Positions 45,405 through 55,800 of a DNA stretch of 64,000 nt are shown here, piece by piece (position 1 is the stretch's first letter; every line of letters begins with the position of its first letter). Under the pieces are notes generated by a model. That model saw nothing but the letters and a program-made list of their open reading frames with translations. It made no database searches and was not told the origin of the DNA. The DNA comes from JBEKIK01 sp963838495 (GTDB lineage: Bacteria; Planctomycetota; Planctomycetia; Pirellulales; Thermoguttaceae). The translations under genes and the position numbers were made by a program. The DNA lies in the NCBI GenBank assembly GCA_963838495.1, contig CAWIRC010000004.1:124001-188000 (forward strand), written 5' to 3'.

Positions 45405-46661
45405 ATGTCGCCGAAGAAAATATCTCCAGACTTTGTGATTCTTTATGCCGTGGTTTTCGTCTTGAGCACCTCGCAATTTGCCTCGGCGGCCGATTATGCC
45501 ATCCTTCACAACTTCGCCGGCGGCGCTAACGACGGGTCATGTCCGCTGGGATCATTGATCCAGTCAGGCTCGACTCTTTATGGTATGACTCTGCTCGGCG
45601 GAAGCTATGGAAATGGCACAATCTTCAAGATCAACACCGACAACACGGGTTTCCAACGGCTCAGGAGTTTTGTCTCCGCCGGCAGCGACGGTTCGGCGCC
45701 GTTTGGCTCGCTGTTGCTTTCCGGCTCGACCCTCTATGGGATGGCCAGTTCTGATTTGACGAGCTATGACGGCACACTCTTCCGGATCGGCGCCGACGGC
45801 TCCGATTTTCAAGTGCTGCGTTCTTTCAGCGGCAGCGACGGATCTAGGCCGTATAACTCGCTGATCCTGTCTGGATCGGCCTTATACGGAACAACTTCCT
45901 CCGGAGGCGCCGGTGGAAACGGCGCACTCTTCAAGATCAATCCGGATGGCTCGGGCTTCCAACTGTTGTACAGTTTTGCAGGAGGCAGCACGGATGGAAA
46001 GTGGCCGCGTTCCGCGCTGTTGCAGTCCGGCTCCTGCTTTTACGGGACAACTTATGCGGGCGGCAGCGGCGGTCTTGGCACGATCTATAAGGTCAATACC
46101 GACGGCACGGGCTTCCAACTCCTTCACAGTTTTACTGGCGGCAGCAACGACGGGGATTCGCCATATTTTGGAACACTAATATCGTCGGGCTCCGCCCTCT
46201 ACGGGATGACAAGTTCCCTGGAAACCGGCGTTGGCGGCACGCTGTTTCGGATTAACATGGATGGCACGGATTACAAAGTCTTGCACAGCTTCAAAGGCGG
46301 CAGCAACAACGGACGGCAACCGTATGGTTCACTGATCCAGTACGGCTCAACGCTCTATGGAATGACTTCTGAAGGAGGCAGCAGCGGTCTTGGAACAGTA
46401 TTTCAAATGAACATCGATGGCACGGACTTCGAACTCCTTCACAGCTTCACCGGCGGCGCCGATGGGGCTAAACCGTGGGGTTCGCCGCTCCTCTCCGACT
46501 CAACTCTCTACGGAATGACCCGACTGGGCGGCAGCCATAACCAGGGGGTGGTTTTTTCGCTGACCGTGCCCGAACCTAGTACGATCGAGATGACAAGCAT
46601 CGGCGGAATGTGTCTGTTGTGGAGTTGGGCTAAGAGCAGCGTGCGCAGTAAACAATGCTAA
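45405..46661 (+). CDS. PEP-CTERM-like secreted protein with tandem 40-residue repeats (cassette 3)
   Basis: 418 residues, 36 bp after sigma cassette 3. A signal peptide (VVFVLSTSQFASA) precedes at least eight repeats of the type SLIQSGSTLYGMTxxGGxxGxGTxFKIN..GxxFQxLHSF, resembling the GloVer-type tandem repeat family. The C-terminus VPEPSTIEMTSIGGMCLLWS is a PEP-CTERM tag with a weak hydrophobic segment. A shift to AT-poor repeat DNA makes long shadow frames on the other strand. Confidence 0.8.
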   Translation: MSPKKISPDFVILYAVVFVLSTSQFASAADYAILHNFAGGANDGSCPLGSLIQSGSTLYGMTLLGGSYGNGTIFKINTDNTGFQRLRSFVSAGSDGSAPFGSLLLSGSTLYGMASSDLTSYDGTLFRIGADGSDFQVLRSFSGSDGSRPYNSLILSGSALYGTTSSGGAGGNGALFKINPDGSGFQLLYSFAGGSTDGKWPRSALLQSGSCFYGTTYAGGSGGLGTIYKVNTDGTGFQLLHSFTGGSNDGDSPYFGTLISSGSALYGMTSSLETGVGGTLFRINMDGTDYKVLHSFKGGSNNGRQPYGSLIQYGSTLYGMTSEGGSSGLGTVFQMNIDGTDFELLHSFTGGADGAKPWGSPLLSDSTLYGMTRLGGSHNQGVVFSLTVPEPSTIEMTSIGGMCLLWSWAKSSVRSKQC

Positions 46662-46701
46662 CAATCCGGAAGAAACAACCATGCAAAGGAACCATTAAAC
46701 A

Positions 46702-47835
46702 ATGTCAGCAAAGAAGACAACCTTACTATTAACCATTATTTGTGCCGCGGTGGTGATTCTGAATACAGCGCAAATCGCCTCGGCGGCAGTCCAGTATAAT
46801 GTCGTTGATTTAGGCGTTATTGGAGGAAACAACAGTCATGCCGAAGGAATCAACGCCAACGAGCAAGTAGTTGGGTGGTCCAATATAAATGCCACCTCCG
46901 CCCAACACGCATTTCTGTGTACTAATCGGCAGATGATAGATTTGGGCACACTAGGCGGCACAAAAAGCTACGCATCCGGCATATCTCCTGACGGAAAAGT
47001 CGTAGGATATTCCTACCTTGCCGGAGACTCCATACAGCACGCCTTCCTATACAACAACGGGCAGATGATTAACCTGGGCACCCTGGGCGGTTCAAATAGC
47101 ACGGCCATGAGTGTGAACAATAGCGGCGTCGTGGTCGGCTATTCCGAGATGAGCGGTAATTACACTACTCATGCCTTTTACTACATCGGCGGACATATGT
47201 ACGACCTGGGCTGTTTGAGCGGCGGACATTATAGCAAAGCCAACGGAATAAACGCCAGCGGACAAATTGTCGGATTCTCCACTATCACCGGTGACGTCAT
47301 ATGCCATGGATTTCGTTGCAGCAGCGGACAAATGACAGATTTGGGTACGTTTGGCGGAACTGGAGGATTCCCCTACGGGATCACCGACAACGGACAAATC
47401 TTCGGTTCTTACACAACCAACAGTTCCAAAACCCATGCCTTCGTTTACAGCAACGGTCAAGCAACCGACCTGGGCACTATGGGATCGGCGGCGGGATATA
47501 GCTATGCCTTTGGCATGAACAACAACGGCCAAGTTGTGGGTTGTTATTCGCAGACCGGGAGCGTGGAAAATGAACATGCCTATGTCTATGACCAAGGCGT
47601 CATGACCGATCTGAACAATCAGATCCCGGCCGGTTCGGGCTGGACGCTAGTGTCGGCCAACGGCATCAACGATCAAGGTCAAATAACAGGCGCCGGCAAT
47701 ATCAACGGCCATGGCCGCGCCTTTCTGCTAACGCCCCTGCCCGAGCCAAGTTCAATCGCGCTAGTGGCAATCGGCGCCCTTTGTCTACTATGGCGCCGTG
47801 TTAAGAATGGGAGCGGAAATGGGACGGATTTATAA
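46702..47835 (+). CDS. PEP-CTERM secreted protein with HAF-like repeats (cassette 3)
   Basis: 377 residues, 40 bp after the preceding gene. A signal peptide (TIICAAVVILNTAQIASA) is followed by seven or eight HAF repeats (GxINANEQVVGWS..HAFL, IDLGTLGGTKSYA), each near 45 residues. The C-terminus LPEPSSIALVAIGALCLLWR is a PEP-CTERM tag. It resembles the cassette 1 protein in repeat type but not in sequence, so the same repeat family recurs in two cassettes. Confidence 0.85.
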   Translation: MSAKKTTLLLTIICAAVVILNTAQIASAAVQYNVVDLGVIGGNNSHAEGINANEQVVGWSNINATSAQHAFLCTNRQMIDLGTLGGTKSYASGISPDGKVVGYSYLAGDSIQHAFLYNNGQMINLGTLGGSNSTAMSVNNSGVVVGYSEMSGNYTTHAFYYIGGHMYDLGCLSGGHYSKANGINASGQIVGFSTITGDVICHGFRCSSGQMTDLGTFGGTGGFPYGITDNGQIFGSYTTNSSKTHAFVYSNGQATDLGTMGSAAGYSYAFGMNNNGQVVGCYSQTGSVENEHAYVYDQGVMTDLNNQIPAGSGWTLVSANGINDQGQITGAGNINGHGRAFLLTPLPEPSSIALVAIGALCLLWRRVKNGSGNGTDL

Positions 47836-47849
47836 CTCGCATTTGCTTT

Positions 47850-48505
47850 TTATACCATTTCTAAACGCCCCTGGCAAAGCATCAAGGTGCAATCGGTCAG
47901 TTGCTCGCGTAATTTTCGATTGTGCGATACGAGAATAATCGTTTGCGGCAGCTTTTGGAGGATTTCCTGCAAGCGCCCTACGGATTGTTCATCCAGGGAG
48001 TTGGTCGGCTCATCCAAGAGCAGCACCTCGGGCTGCATGGCCAGCACCGTGGCCAGGGCCGCAAGGCGTTTTTCGCCGCTGGAAAGCTGATACGTGATGC
48101 GATTTTCATAACCGGCCAATCCCAGATCAGCCAGTGTTTGTGCAACAATTGTCCGCACTTCTTCCCGGCTGAATCCGAGATTTAACGGCCCGAAGGCCAC
48201 GTCTTCGGCCACGGTAGGGCAGAATAGCTGGTCGTCGGAGTCTTGGAACAAAAGCCCGATCCGCCGCCGGACTTCGAGAAAATCGGCCTCTTCCCGCCTT
48301 TCCTTGCCGAAGATTTCGATACTCCCGGCGCCGGGCCGCACCAGGCCCACTATCAAGTGCAACAGGGTTGTCTTGCCGCTGCCGTTCTTTCCAGTCAAGG
48401 CCACGCGCTGGCCAGGTTCGAGGCGAAAATCGCAGCCGCAGAGCACCGGCCGTCCGGCGCATAAGAAAATTCCACGCCGCTCAGGCTGATCAAAGCTTCG
48501 GTCAT
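47850..48505 (-). CDS. cbiO: Cobalt/nickel ABC transporter ATP-binding protein CbiO/NikO, frameshifted
   Basis: ATG at 48505 starts MTEALISLSGVEFSYAPDGR; one base is missing near 48443-48455, after which the frame continues as VLCGCDFRLEPGQRVALTGK. Repaired length is 218 residues. Walker A is GKNGSGKTTLL, the ABC signature is LSSGEKRLAALATVLAMQPE, and Walker B is VLLLDEPTNSLD. It powers the M-L-Q transporter encoded upstream. The start overlaps the cbiQ stop by four bases (ATGA). The frameshift is probably a sequence error. Confidence 0.88.
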
Positions 48506-49280
48506 AGGAACTCCGCCGCTAGCATTGTTAATAGAATCATGACCGAAACAAAACAAAAGATCAGGTCGCGGTAATGAAAACTGAAATGGTCGAGCAGGTA
48601 AAAACGGCCCCGAAAACCGCGGCAGCGCATGGCGGCCATGATCCGCTCCGAACGGTCGTAGCCGCGGACCAAGATCATGCCCAAGAGGTTCCCCAGGCTG
48701 CGATAGGTATGGAGGTCCATCCGCGGCCGAAAACAACGCACCTTCATCGCCCCTCGCAAACGCAGGTATTCACCGTCGAGAACCTCCAAATATCGCACTG
48801 TGAATAAAAACAAGATCGACAAACTCCTGGGCGCTCTGAGATGGCTCAGGGCATGTCCAAGTGTATTTACCTCCATTGTGCCTACTAGAATCAGGATTGC
48901 CAGGACTATGGCGTTTCCTTTAAGAGCGATCTTGGCGGCCAGGAGCAGCCCTTGTTGCGAAAAGCACAAAGGACCGACCTCTGCAACAGGTCCACCTGAC
49001 ACGGAAAGCGGCAAAAAGATCGCCAAAAACAGCATTAAGACATTAAGCGGCAGCAGCCGTTTGGCTAGTGTTGCCGCCGAGAATCCGGAAAACACTCCGG
49101 CCAACAAGGCAGCCGCCAAGGCCGTGCCCAAGGCGGTAAAACTGCGGACCTCGGCCGTAAGCAACGAAAACACGACCGCGATCACGATCCTGCGCGGGGA
49201 TCGATTCGCCTGATGTCGCCAAAGCGACCGGCAACCCCGGCAGGTTGGATTAAATTCTTTGCGTTGATATTTGAGCGCAT
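48502..49280 (-). CDS. cbiQ: Cobalt/nickel ECF transporter T component CbiQ/NikQ, frameshifted
   Basis: The open frame from 49185 lacks the N-terminus. One missing base near 49195 joins it to an upstream frame starting at ATG 49280, which gives IDPRARIVIAVVFSLL and a 259-residue protein. Several membrane segments follow, then coupling-helix motifs YLRLRGAMKVRCF and AAMRCRGFRGRFYLL with the conserved Arg and Gly of the T component. It links the ATPase to the substrate-binding M component. Confidence 0.82.
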
Positions 49281-49392
49281 TTTGCCTACGTACTCATGAT
49301 TGCAAGTTGTTAAATGCGAATTTCAAACTGCAAATTGAACAAATGAAAATCTTGCTTTGATTTTCAATGCTTTAGAAAATCTCTCCGGGGAT

Positions 49393-50043
49393 TTATTCTC
49401 GCGGTCGCTGGCTTTCACGCAACAATCCCCGGTAGTAAAATCCATAAGCCGCTCCGGCAAGCCCCACGATAAAGCCGATGCCGCCCAGGATGTCGCGGAA
49501 GCGAATGCGATGCTCGTACTGATCGAGTTGAGCTTGCATGCTATACTGGCACCGATGGAGTTGATCTTGCAGGGCGTCGACGTCGTCATGAATATCTTTT
49601 AAAAGCGCGGATTCCTGCGTATGTTCCTGATCGACTCCAGCATCCGCATGCACTTGATCCGCAGTTGCATCTGATCGACCTCGCGACGGCAAATCGGCCG
49701 GCAGGGATTTGGCTAAAATCGTGTATTCGACTCCGTGGCCGTCGTTGGTATCGACCAGCAGGCGATGGTCGCAGCGAAATCGGGCTTCCAGGCTGAACTT
49801 TCCCTGCTCGTCGGTCTTGGTCCGGCCGATTTCTTCGCCCGCCGGGTCAAAGGCCTTGACGTCTGCGTTCCTGGCCGGGGTGCCGTCGTGAAAATTCGCC
49901 CTGCCTTGGATGGTTTTGCCTTCGACCGTGGCAAAAACCTCCATGCTATGAGCTAAGACGGGTGAAGGGGAAAGCAAAATCAAAAAAAAGATTGCAAATT
50001 GTAAATTGTAAATTGCAAATTGCAAATTGTTGCGCTTTTTCAT
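49393..50043 (-). CDS. Ni/Co transport protein NikL-like (CbiL/CbiN-type accessory)
   Basis: 216 residues. A signal peptide (NLQFAIYNLQFAIFFLILL) is built from an AT-rich repeat of the type found at 59655-59715. A beta-sandwich domain (HSMEVFATVEGKTIQGRANF, DGTPARNADVKAFDPAGEEI) is like carboxypeptidase regulatory domains. A C-terminal coil and membrane segment (RFRDILGGIGFIVGLAGAAY) is typical of NikL. It lies between cbiM and cbiQ in the operon. It probably helps substrate capture at the outer face. Confidence 0.75.
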   Translation of the reverse strand: MKKRNNLQFAIYNLQFAIFFLILLSPSPVLAHSMEVFATVEGKTIQGRANFHDGTPARNADVKAFDPAGEEIGRTKTDEQGKFSLEARFRCDHRLLVDTNDGHGVEYTILAKSLPADLPSRGRSDATADQVHADAGVDQEHTQESALLKDIHDDVDALQDQLHRCQYSMQAQLDQYEHRIRFRDILGGIGFIVGLAGAAYGFYYRGLLRESQRPRE

Positions 50044-50123
50044 GGAAATTTATCCATTGATCGTTCTACGGTTGTAATCGCTAAACCGCGAGCGGTTTCA
50101 CCCGAATAATCATCCCTTATCTC

Positions 50124-50786
50124 TCATCCTTCGGCATTTTGCGTTCCAGCTTCATAAGCGGGTGCCAGGCGCGGGGCATCGAGCAGTTCGGGCCGGACTT
50201 TTCTGATAAACACCACAACGCTTCCGGTTACCAGGCCTTCGACCGCGGCCGAGGGCAGGTGCACGGCCAGAATTAAAGGCGCCAAGGCGGAAAATTCCTT
50301 GCCCGCCACGATCAAGGCGCCAGTAGTAATCAGCGCGCCAAGGATCACGGCGCATGCCCCGGCGGCAAAACCCGCCCCAAATACCAGCCACTCGCTATCG
50401 ACGGCCGCGGCGCGGCGAAACAGGAAATGGCAGACGACCGCCGGCAGGGCCATGATCACCGTGTTCAAGCCCAGCGTGGTAATTCCGCCGATGGAGAAAA
50501 ACGCCGCCTGCAAAGTCAAGGCTATCAAAACGGCGGGAAAGGCCGCCCAACCCAGGACCAATCCCAACAAGCCGCTTAAGACCAGATGCACCGAACTTGG
50601 ACCAACAGGGACTTGAACGAGCGAAGCCACGAAAAACGCGGCGCTAAGCAATCCCGCCTGGGGTACCCGTTCGGGTCCCAGCCTGCGCAGGCCGATGGCC
50701 GTGCCCGCCGCCGCCATTAATGCTCCGGCGGCAAGCAATTCCTGCCCGTGTGCCGAACACGATAATATTCCTTCGTAAATGTGCAT
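50124..50786 (-). CDS. cbiM: Cobalt/nickel transporter substrate-binding M component
   Basis: 220 residues, normal for CbiM/NikM. The N-terminal MHIYEGILS holds the His that takes part in metal binding. Membrane segments (ELLAAGALMAAAGTAIGL, PVGPSSVHLVLSGLLGLVLG) and the conserved PVGPSSVH motif are clear. It is the first gene of the M-L-Q-O operon, with a good sigma-70-type promoter upstream. Confidence 0.92.
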   Translation of the reverse strand: MHIYEGILSCSAHGQELLAAGALMAAAGTAIGLRRLGPERVPQAGLLSAAFFVASLVQVPVGPSSVHLVLSGLLGLVLGWAAFPAVLIALTLQAAFFSIGGITTLGLNTVIMALPAVVCHFLFRRAAAVDSEWLVFGAGFAAGACAVILGALITTGALIVAGKEFSALAPLILAVHLPSAAVEGLVTGSVVVFIRKVRPELLDAPRLAPAYEAGTQNAEG

Positions 50787-50848
50787 TTAACGACCGCTTA
50801 TAGTTTCAGAAAAATGGCCTTATGTTTTATGATAATACATTTCCCAAT

Positions 50849-50877
50849 ATTGTAACACTATAATAAAAGCCTGTCGA
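50849..50877 (-). promoter_or_regulatory. Promoter of the Ni/Co transporter operon
   Basis: On the minus strand TCGACA and TACAAT with exact 17-base spacing, ending 62 bases before the cbiM ATG. I find no cobalamin or NiCo riboswitch core between it and the ATG. Confidence 0.55.
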
Positions 50878-51009
50878 GGCGGTGGAAAGATAGAATGCAC
50901 CGGTTTTTTGCCCGATGAATTGGCCTATTTCCATGGAGGGGTAGATGCCGCCATACGTGCGAGTCCGCTCACCGTTGGCTTGCGGCTACACATAAGAGAA
51001 GAGTGTCTA

Positions 51010-52065
51010 TTACTCCCCATTGGCATTGATGCAATCGATCAACTGCCGCAGGCGCCCGTAATTGCGGCGGTTGAATTGGAACACCAGGCGCGGTAGATCG
51101 ACCAGTTCGGGGTCGTCGTGTTCCTCGGGCAGGGCCTTGCCGACTTGGAAACGGCCTTCCACAAGAATATCGGCGAAATTCGCATTGATCGACTCCAAAA
51201 AGGCGTCATTGAGCCGGCTGTGAAGCCGCATCACCAGGTTCGCCCTCACGTAACGCATGCTGTGATAGACGCGGTAAAATCGCAGGATCTCGGACACCGC
51301 TTCTTCGGCGTTGTCGGTGATTTTATAGAGAGAAAGATCCTCCTCGCTGATCATTCCACGGCCCAAGAGCCTTTTATCGACAAACTCCTGAAAACCGGTC
51401 CAATAATCGCCGCCCGGCTCGTCCAACAGGACCATGGGCATCATGTCGCGTTTGCCCGTCTGCAAAAGCGTGAGCACCTCCAAACCCTCGTCCAGCGTGC
51501 CGAAACCGCCGGGCAACAGGCAAATGGCGTCGGTCTCTTTGACGAACATCAATTTCCGCGTGAAAAAATACTTCATGTGCACGAGCTTCGGATCGCCGGC
51601 AATGACCGAATTGGCCATTTGCTCGAAGGGCAACAAGATATTCAGGCCCATGGCGTGATCGCGGCCCGAGCCCACGTGCGCGGCCTCCATAATTCCGCTG
51701 GATGCCCCGGTGATGACAAACCAACCTTGCTTGGATATCGCATGGCCAAAAGACACGGCCTGCCGATAGGCGGGCTTGTCGGCCTCGGTGCGGGCCGAGC
51801 CAAATACGGTCACCTTGCGCATGCGGCGATATGGCGCAAACACCTTGAAGGCGTACCGCAATTCCTTGAGCGTGCGACTAAGAATTTTCAAATCGCCGCG
51901 GCTGGGATGATCGGTGGCAAGCTTTTCGGTCGATTCCTTAATCCGCTGGATCAATTCGGCCACCCGTTGCGACGCGAAGGCGGCATCGTTCAAGGCCTGG
52001 ACGCCGGGGTGATTTTTTTCACCCTTGACCGGTAAATTTTGATTATTTGATATTTCTTCGTTCAC
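51010..52065 (-). CDS. LOG family protein (lysine decarboxylase-like)
   Basis: 351 residues. The Rossmann core carries KVTVFGSARTEADKP near residue 85 and the family signature PGGFGTLDEGLEVL near 180, with ITGASSGIMEAAHVGS near 118. LOG proteins (TIGR00730 type) act as cytokinin-riboside monophosphate phosphoribohydrolases or related nucleotide hydrolases. This long form adds an N-terminal helical part and a C-terminal domain with LVFQFNRRNYGRLRQLI. The substrate is unknown. Confidence 0.85.
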   Translation of the reverse strand: MNEEISNNQNLPVKGEKNHPGVQALNDAAFASQRVAELIQRIKESTEKLATDHPSRGDLKILSRTLKELRYAFKVFAPYRRMRKVTVFGSARTEADKPAYRQAVSFGHAISKQGWFVITGASSGIMEAAHVGSGRDHAMGLNILLPFEQMANSVIAGDPKLVHMKYFFTRKLMFVKETDAICLLPGGFGTLDEGLEVLTLLQTGKRDMMPMVLLDEPGGDYWTGFQEFVDKRLLGRGMISEEDLSLYKITDNAEEAVSEILRFYRVYHSMRYVRANLVMRLHSRLNDAFLESINANFADILVEGRFQVGKALPEEHDDPELVDLPRLVFQFNRRNYGRLRQLIDCINANGE

Positions 52066-52292
52066 ACTAATTACCAGAACTCTCTACACTTGACCTAAAG
52101 CACTTTTCCTAACACTAATCCTCTACTTAATTTATATCGCATATTCTCCAATTTAACAACTTTGGTCCGAGCCGGATCTATGCAATTTATGGTTTATTTA
52201 TTGTCTCAAGAAAGCGAATCAGCCCGGGGTGCTGAGAACCGGGCTGAATAAAATAGGTAAAGTTTAAAATCTTAGCGAATTCTAGCTGAAAA

Positions 52293-52535
52293 TCAGGCAG
52301 AAGGGCGGCGATAATGTTGGTAAGCTAGGAGGACTTCGTAAAGATCCATGGATATTGTTACTTCATCGTTTGCAAAATCTCTAAGCCAAGTGCGCTGCGA
52401 CTGGAGGGCGTCGTTCAGCAGCGGCATAACTTCCATTAGGGGGACTGTAACAGTCTCGCGTTGGGTATCAACGGCATTATTCTGGGCAGATTCCTCCGGC
52501 GGACCATAATATACACGGAGATGGCATGCGTTCAT
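52293..52535 (-). CDS. Conserved small protein
   Basis: 80 residues. VTVPLMEVMPLLNDALQSQR and TWLRDFANDEVTISMDLYEV are recognisable as a conserved planctomycete small family. The last residues YQHYRRPSA are also usual. Function unknown. The downstream neighbour on the other strand is the tex gene. Confidence 0.7.
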   Translation of the reverse strand: MNACHLRVYYGPPEESAQNNAVDTQRETVTVPLMEVMPLLNDALQSQRTWLRDFANDEVTISMDLYEVLLAYQHYRRPSA

Positions 52536-52868
52536 TTCACAGGTTCCTTACATGGGATGCCCACCCTGTCTGTTCGCGTTATATCGGCAGGAGGTGTCTT
52601 GCGGATTTGATCTTTTTGGAGGAAAATGCCGTTTTTGCACGCCAACGGTGTTGGCGCGATGGTACATGGAAAACCGATCATCATCAAAATACGGTTTTTC
52701 GAGACAAGCGAGACATTTCGGGATTTCTTGTCAAAGACGGCTCCACTCTGGGGGTACGGCTCCTAATGGGGGTCTATCCTTAAAATTGCCGGCAACTGGG
52801 AATATTCCCATGAGTCCAGGTTCCGTTTTTGAAAAATCGCCGCATGCCTCCAACAATGTGGACTGCAT
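52536..52868. other. Intergenic region, no supported gene
   Basis: About 330 bases upstream of tex. Short open frames lack protein-like composition. No hairpin or repeat stands out. Confidence 0.35.
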
Positions 52869-55800
52869 ATGGCCAGCATGGTAACAATCGATTTGCGCCA
52901 GGTAGCTCGCGGTTTGGAAATTCCACTGCGGCAGATACAAGCAACCGTGGAGTTATTGGATGAGGGTAATACCGTTCCTTTTATCACCCGATATCGCAAG
53001 GATCAAACCGGAGGGTTGGACGAGGAACAGGTTCGGCAAATTCAGGACCGGCTGGCAAAAATGCGTCTTTTGGCCGAGCGCAAGCAGACCATTTTGCGCT
53101 CCATCGAGTCGCAGGGAAAGCTCACGGAAAAACTCTCCAAGCAGATCCTGTCGGCAACCACTACAAAACGTTTGGAAGACCTGTATCTTCCCTATAAGCC
53201 CAAGAAGCAAACCCTGGCCACCAACGCCCGCAACCGCGGCCTGGAAGGTCTTGCCCAGGAAATTCTCGAAGCCAATCCGCTTTGCGCCGACTTGGACGCG
53301 CGGGCGAAAGACTACGCCAACACCGATCGGCAGGTCCCCACCGCCGCCGACGCCCTTCTGGCGCAGGTCACATAATTGCCGAAATGTTCAGCGAGCAGGC
53401 CGAATTGCGCCAGCGGCTGCGGGAGATCATGCAACGCACAGGCGTAATCGTCACCTCGCGCATCGCGCCCGAACCCAAGAGCGCCCCGGAAAAAACCGAG
53501 AAATCGGAGCGTGCCGCCGCGGCTGCGGTTACCACAATTGCCTCGCCCATCCAGCATCCGCCCGGCGCAGTGCATTCGGCCGTGACCGAACCTTTGCCTG
53601 GAGAGCCGGGCATCGAACCGATAGTATCCGCCCAATCTGGATTGTCCACAATCCCGGGGGAGCGTCATTTCCAATCTTCGTCCATAGAAGCCGCACCCTT
53701 GAATCAAGCGGTGCATACCGCCGATTCGGCAACCGCGCCGGCGCCGGCCCCGCTTACGCCGGCCGATGCCGCCTCGGCCCCGGATGCGGTTTCGTCCATA
53801 CATGCAACAACGCCCGATGCCTCAATCCCGTCGGTCGCAGTGGCGGCGGCCAACGAGGTAGTCACCGCGGTGGATTCGCTTGTTTCCCTGGAACATCCCG
53901 TCAATGTAGATTTTTCAGAACCGCTCGCGGTTTCGCAACCGGATTCCACCTCAGAGGCGAGTTTGATCATATCTCCGCCCGGAGCGCCCGCGGGATCGGT
54001 CCTGCCAACGGCCACGACCGCCGACCAGCAAGGTCCGGCGCTTACGCCCGCCCAGCGCAAACAGCTTGCCCGGCAAAAGGCCAAGCAACTTCAAGCGGCC
54101 CAGCGGGAACAGAAAAAGAAAAAACTGGAAGAAAAGCGGATTAAATCCTTCCGCGATTATTTCGATTACCGCGAGGAAATCCGGAGGATTCCCCCGCACC
54201 GCGTATTGGCCATCAATCGGGGCGAGCGGGCCAGGGTCCTGCGGGTGAAGATCGAAACCAACCTGCAGGCCATGGTCAACGCCATGGAGGAACTGCTGGT
54301 TCCGCCCAATCATCCGCACGCCGAATATCTGCGCGGCTGCGCACGCGACTCCCTGTCGCGCCTGATCCTCGCCAGCCTGGAGCGCGAGGCCCGCCGGGAA
54401 TTGACCGACCGGGCAGAAACCCACGCCGTGGGAGTGTTCGCTAAAAATCTGCGCAATCTGCTCTTGCATCCGCCCGTGCACAACCATCGGATCTTGGCCT
54501 TGGATCCCGGTTACAAGAGCGGCTGTAAACTGGCAGCCCTGGACCAGTTCGGCAACCTCCTGGAACACGCCGTGATCTACCTCATCGGCAAGCCCGAACA
54601 CCGCGAAGACGCCCGGCAAAAGGTAGTCGAACTGGTGAAAAAACACCAACTCACCGTGGTGGCCATTGGCAACGGGACGGCCTGCCGCGAGGCCGAAAAA
54701 TTCGTTTCCGAGGCGCTGGGCGGCGATCTGAAAGAACAAGGCACGGCCTATGTGATCGTCAACGAGGCCGGGGCCAGCGTCTATTCCACCAGCCGTCTGG
54801 GCCGCGAGGAATTTCCCAATTACGACGCCACCCTGCGCGGGGCCATTTCCATCGGGCGCCGGCTGCAGGACCCCTTGAGCGAACTGGTCAAAATCGATCC
54901 CGCCAATATCGGCGTCGGTCTTTACCAGCACGACGTAAAAGCCAAGCATTTGCGGGCCTCGTTGGACGACGTGGTCGAATCCTGCGTGAATTTCGTGGGC
55001 GTCAACGTGAACACCGCCAGCCCGGCACTATTGCGATACGTTTCCGGATTGAACCAATTGACCGCCCACCGCCTGTACGAATTTCGCCGCGAGCACGGGC
55101 CGTTTGTAAATCGCGAGCAATTGCGGCAGGTGCCGGGCTTGGGCGAAGCCACCTTCGTGCAGGCCGCGGGTTTCTTGAAAATCCCCGCCGGCGACAATCC
55201 CCTGGACGCCACCTGGATCCATCCCGAAAGTTATCCGGTGACCAATCGCGTATTGGAGCGCCTGCAATGCACGCCCAACGATTTGACCGACAAAACCGCC
55301 ACCGCCGACCTGGCCCAGCGGGTAACTACCGTTGATTTGGAAGCCCTGGCCAAGGAATTGGATGTGGGCACGCTCGGCTTGAAAGACATCCTGGCACAAC
55401 TTGCCCGGCCCGGCCGCGATCCGCGCGAAGACCTGCCCCCTCCCGTCTTCAAACACGGCGTGCTCAAGCTCGAGGATCTATCGGACGGCATGGAATTGAC
55501 CGGCACAGTGCTGAACGTGGTCGATTTCGGCTGCTTTGTCGATATCGGCATGCACGACAGCGGGCTGGTGCACGTCAGCCACATGGCCGATCGTTTCATC
55601 CGCGACCCGCACGAGGTGGTCACAGTGGGCGACGTGGTCAAGGTTTGGGTCCTTGCCGTTGACAAGGAGCGGCGGCGGGTGTCGTTGACCATGGTCCAGC
55701 CCGGCACCGAGCGTCCCCGGCCGCCGCGGCACAGCCATAAACCCCCGCGCAGCGCAAAACCCGAAGGGGCCCCAGCCGAAACCGCAAACGAAGATGGAAC

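Noticed and set aside
50787..51009. Cobalamin or NiCo riboswitch before cbiM
   Set aside because: I looked for conserved cores on the minus strand and found none; a simple promoter explains the region better.
53951..54949. Long minus-strand open frames across tex
   Set aside because: They mirror a gene with clear Tex motifs and have low-complexity, shadow-type sequence.
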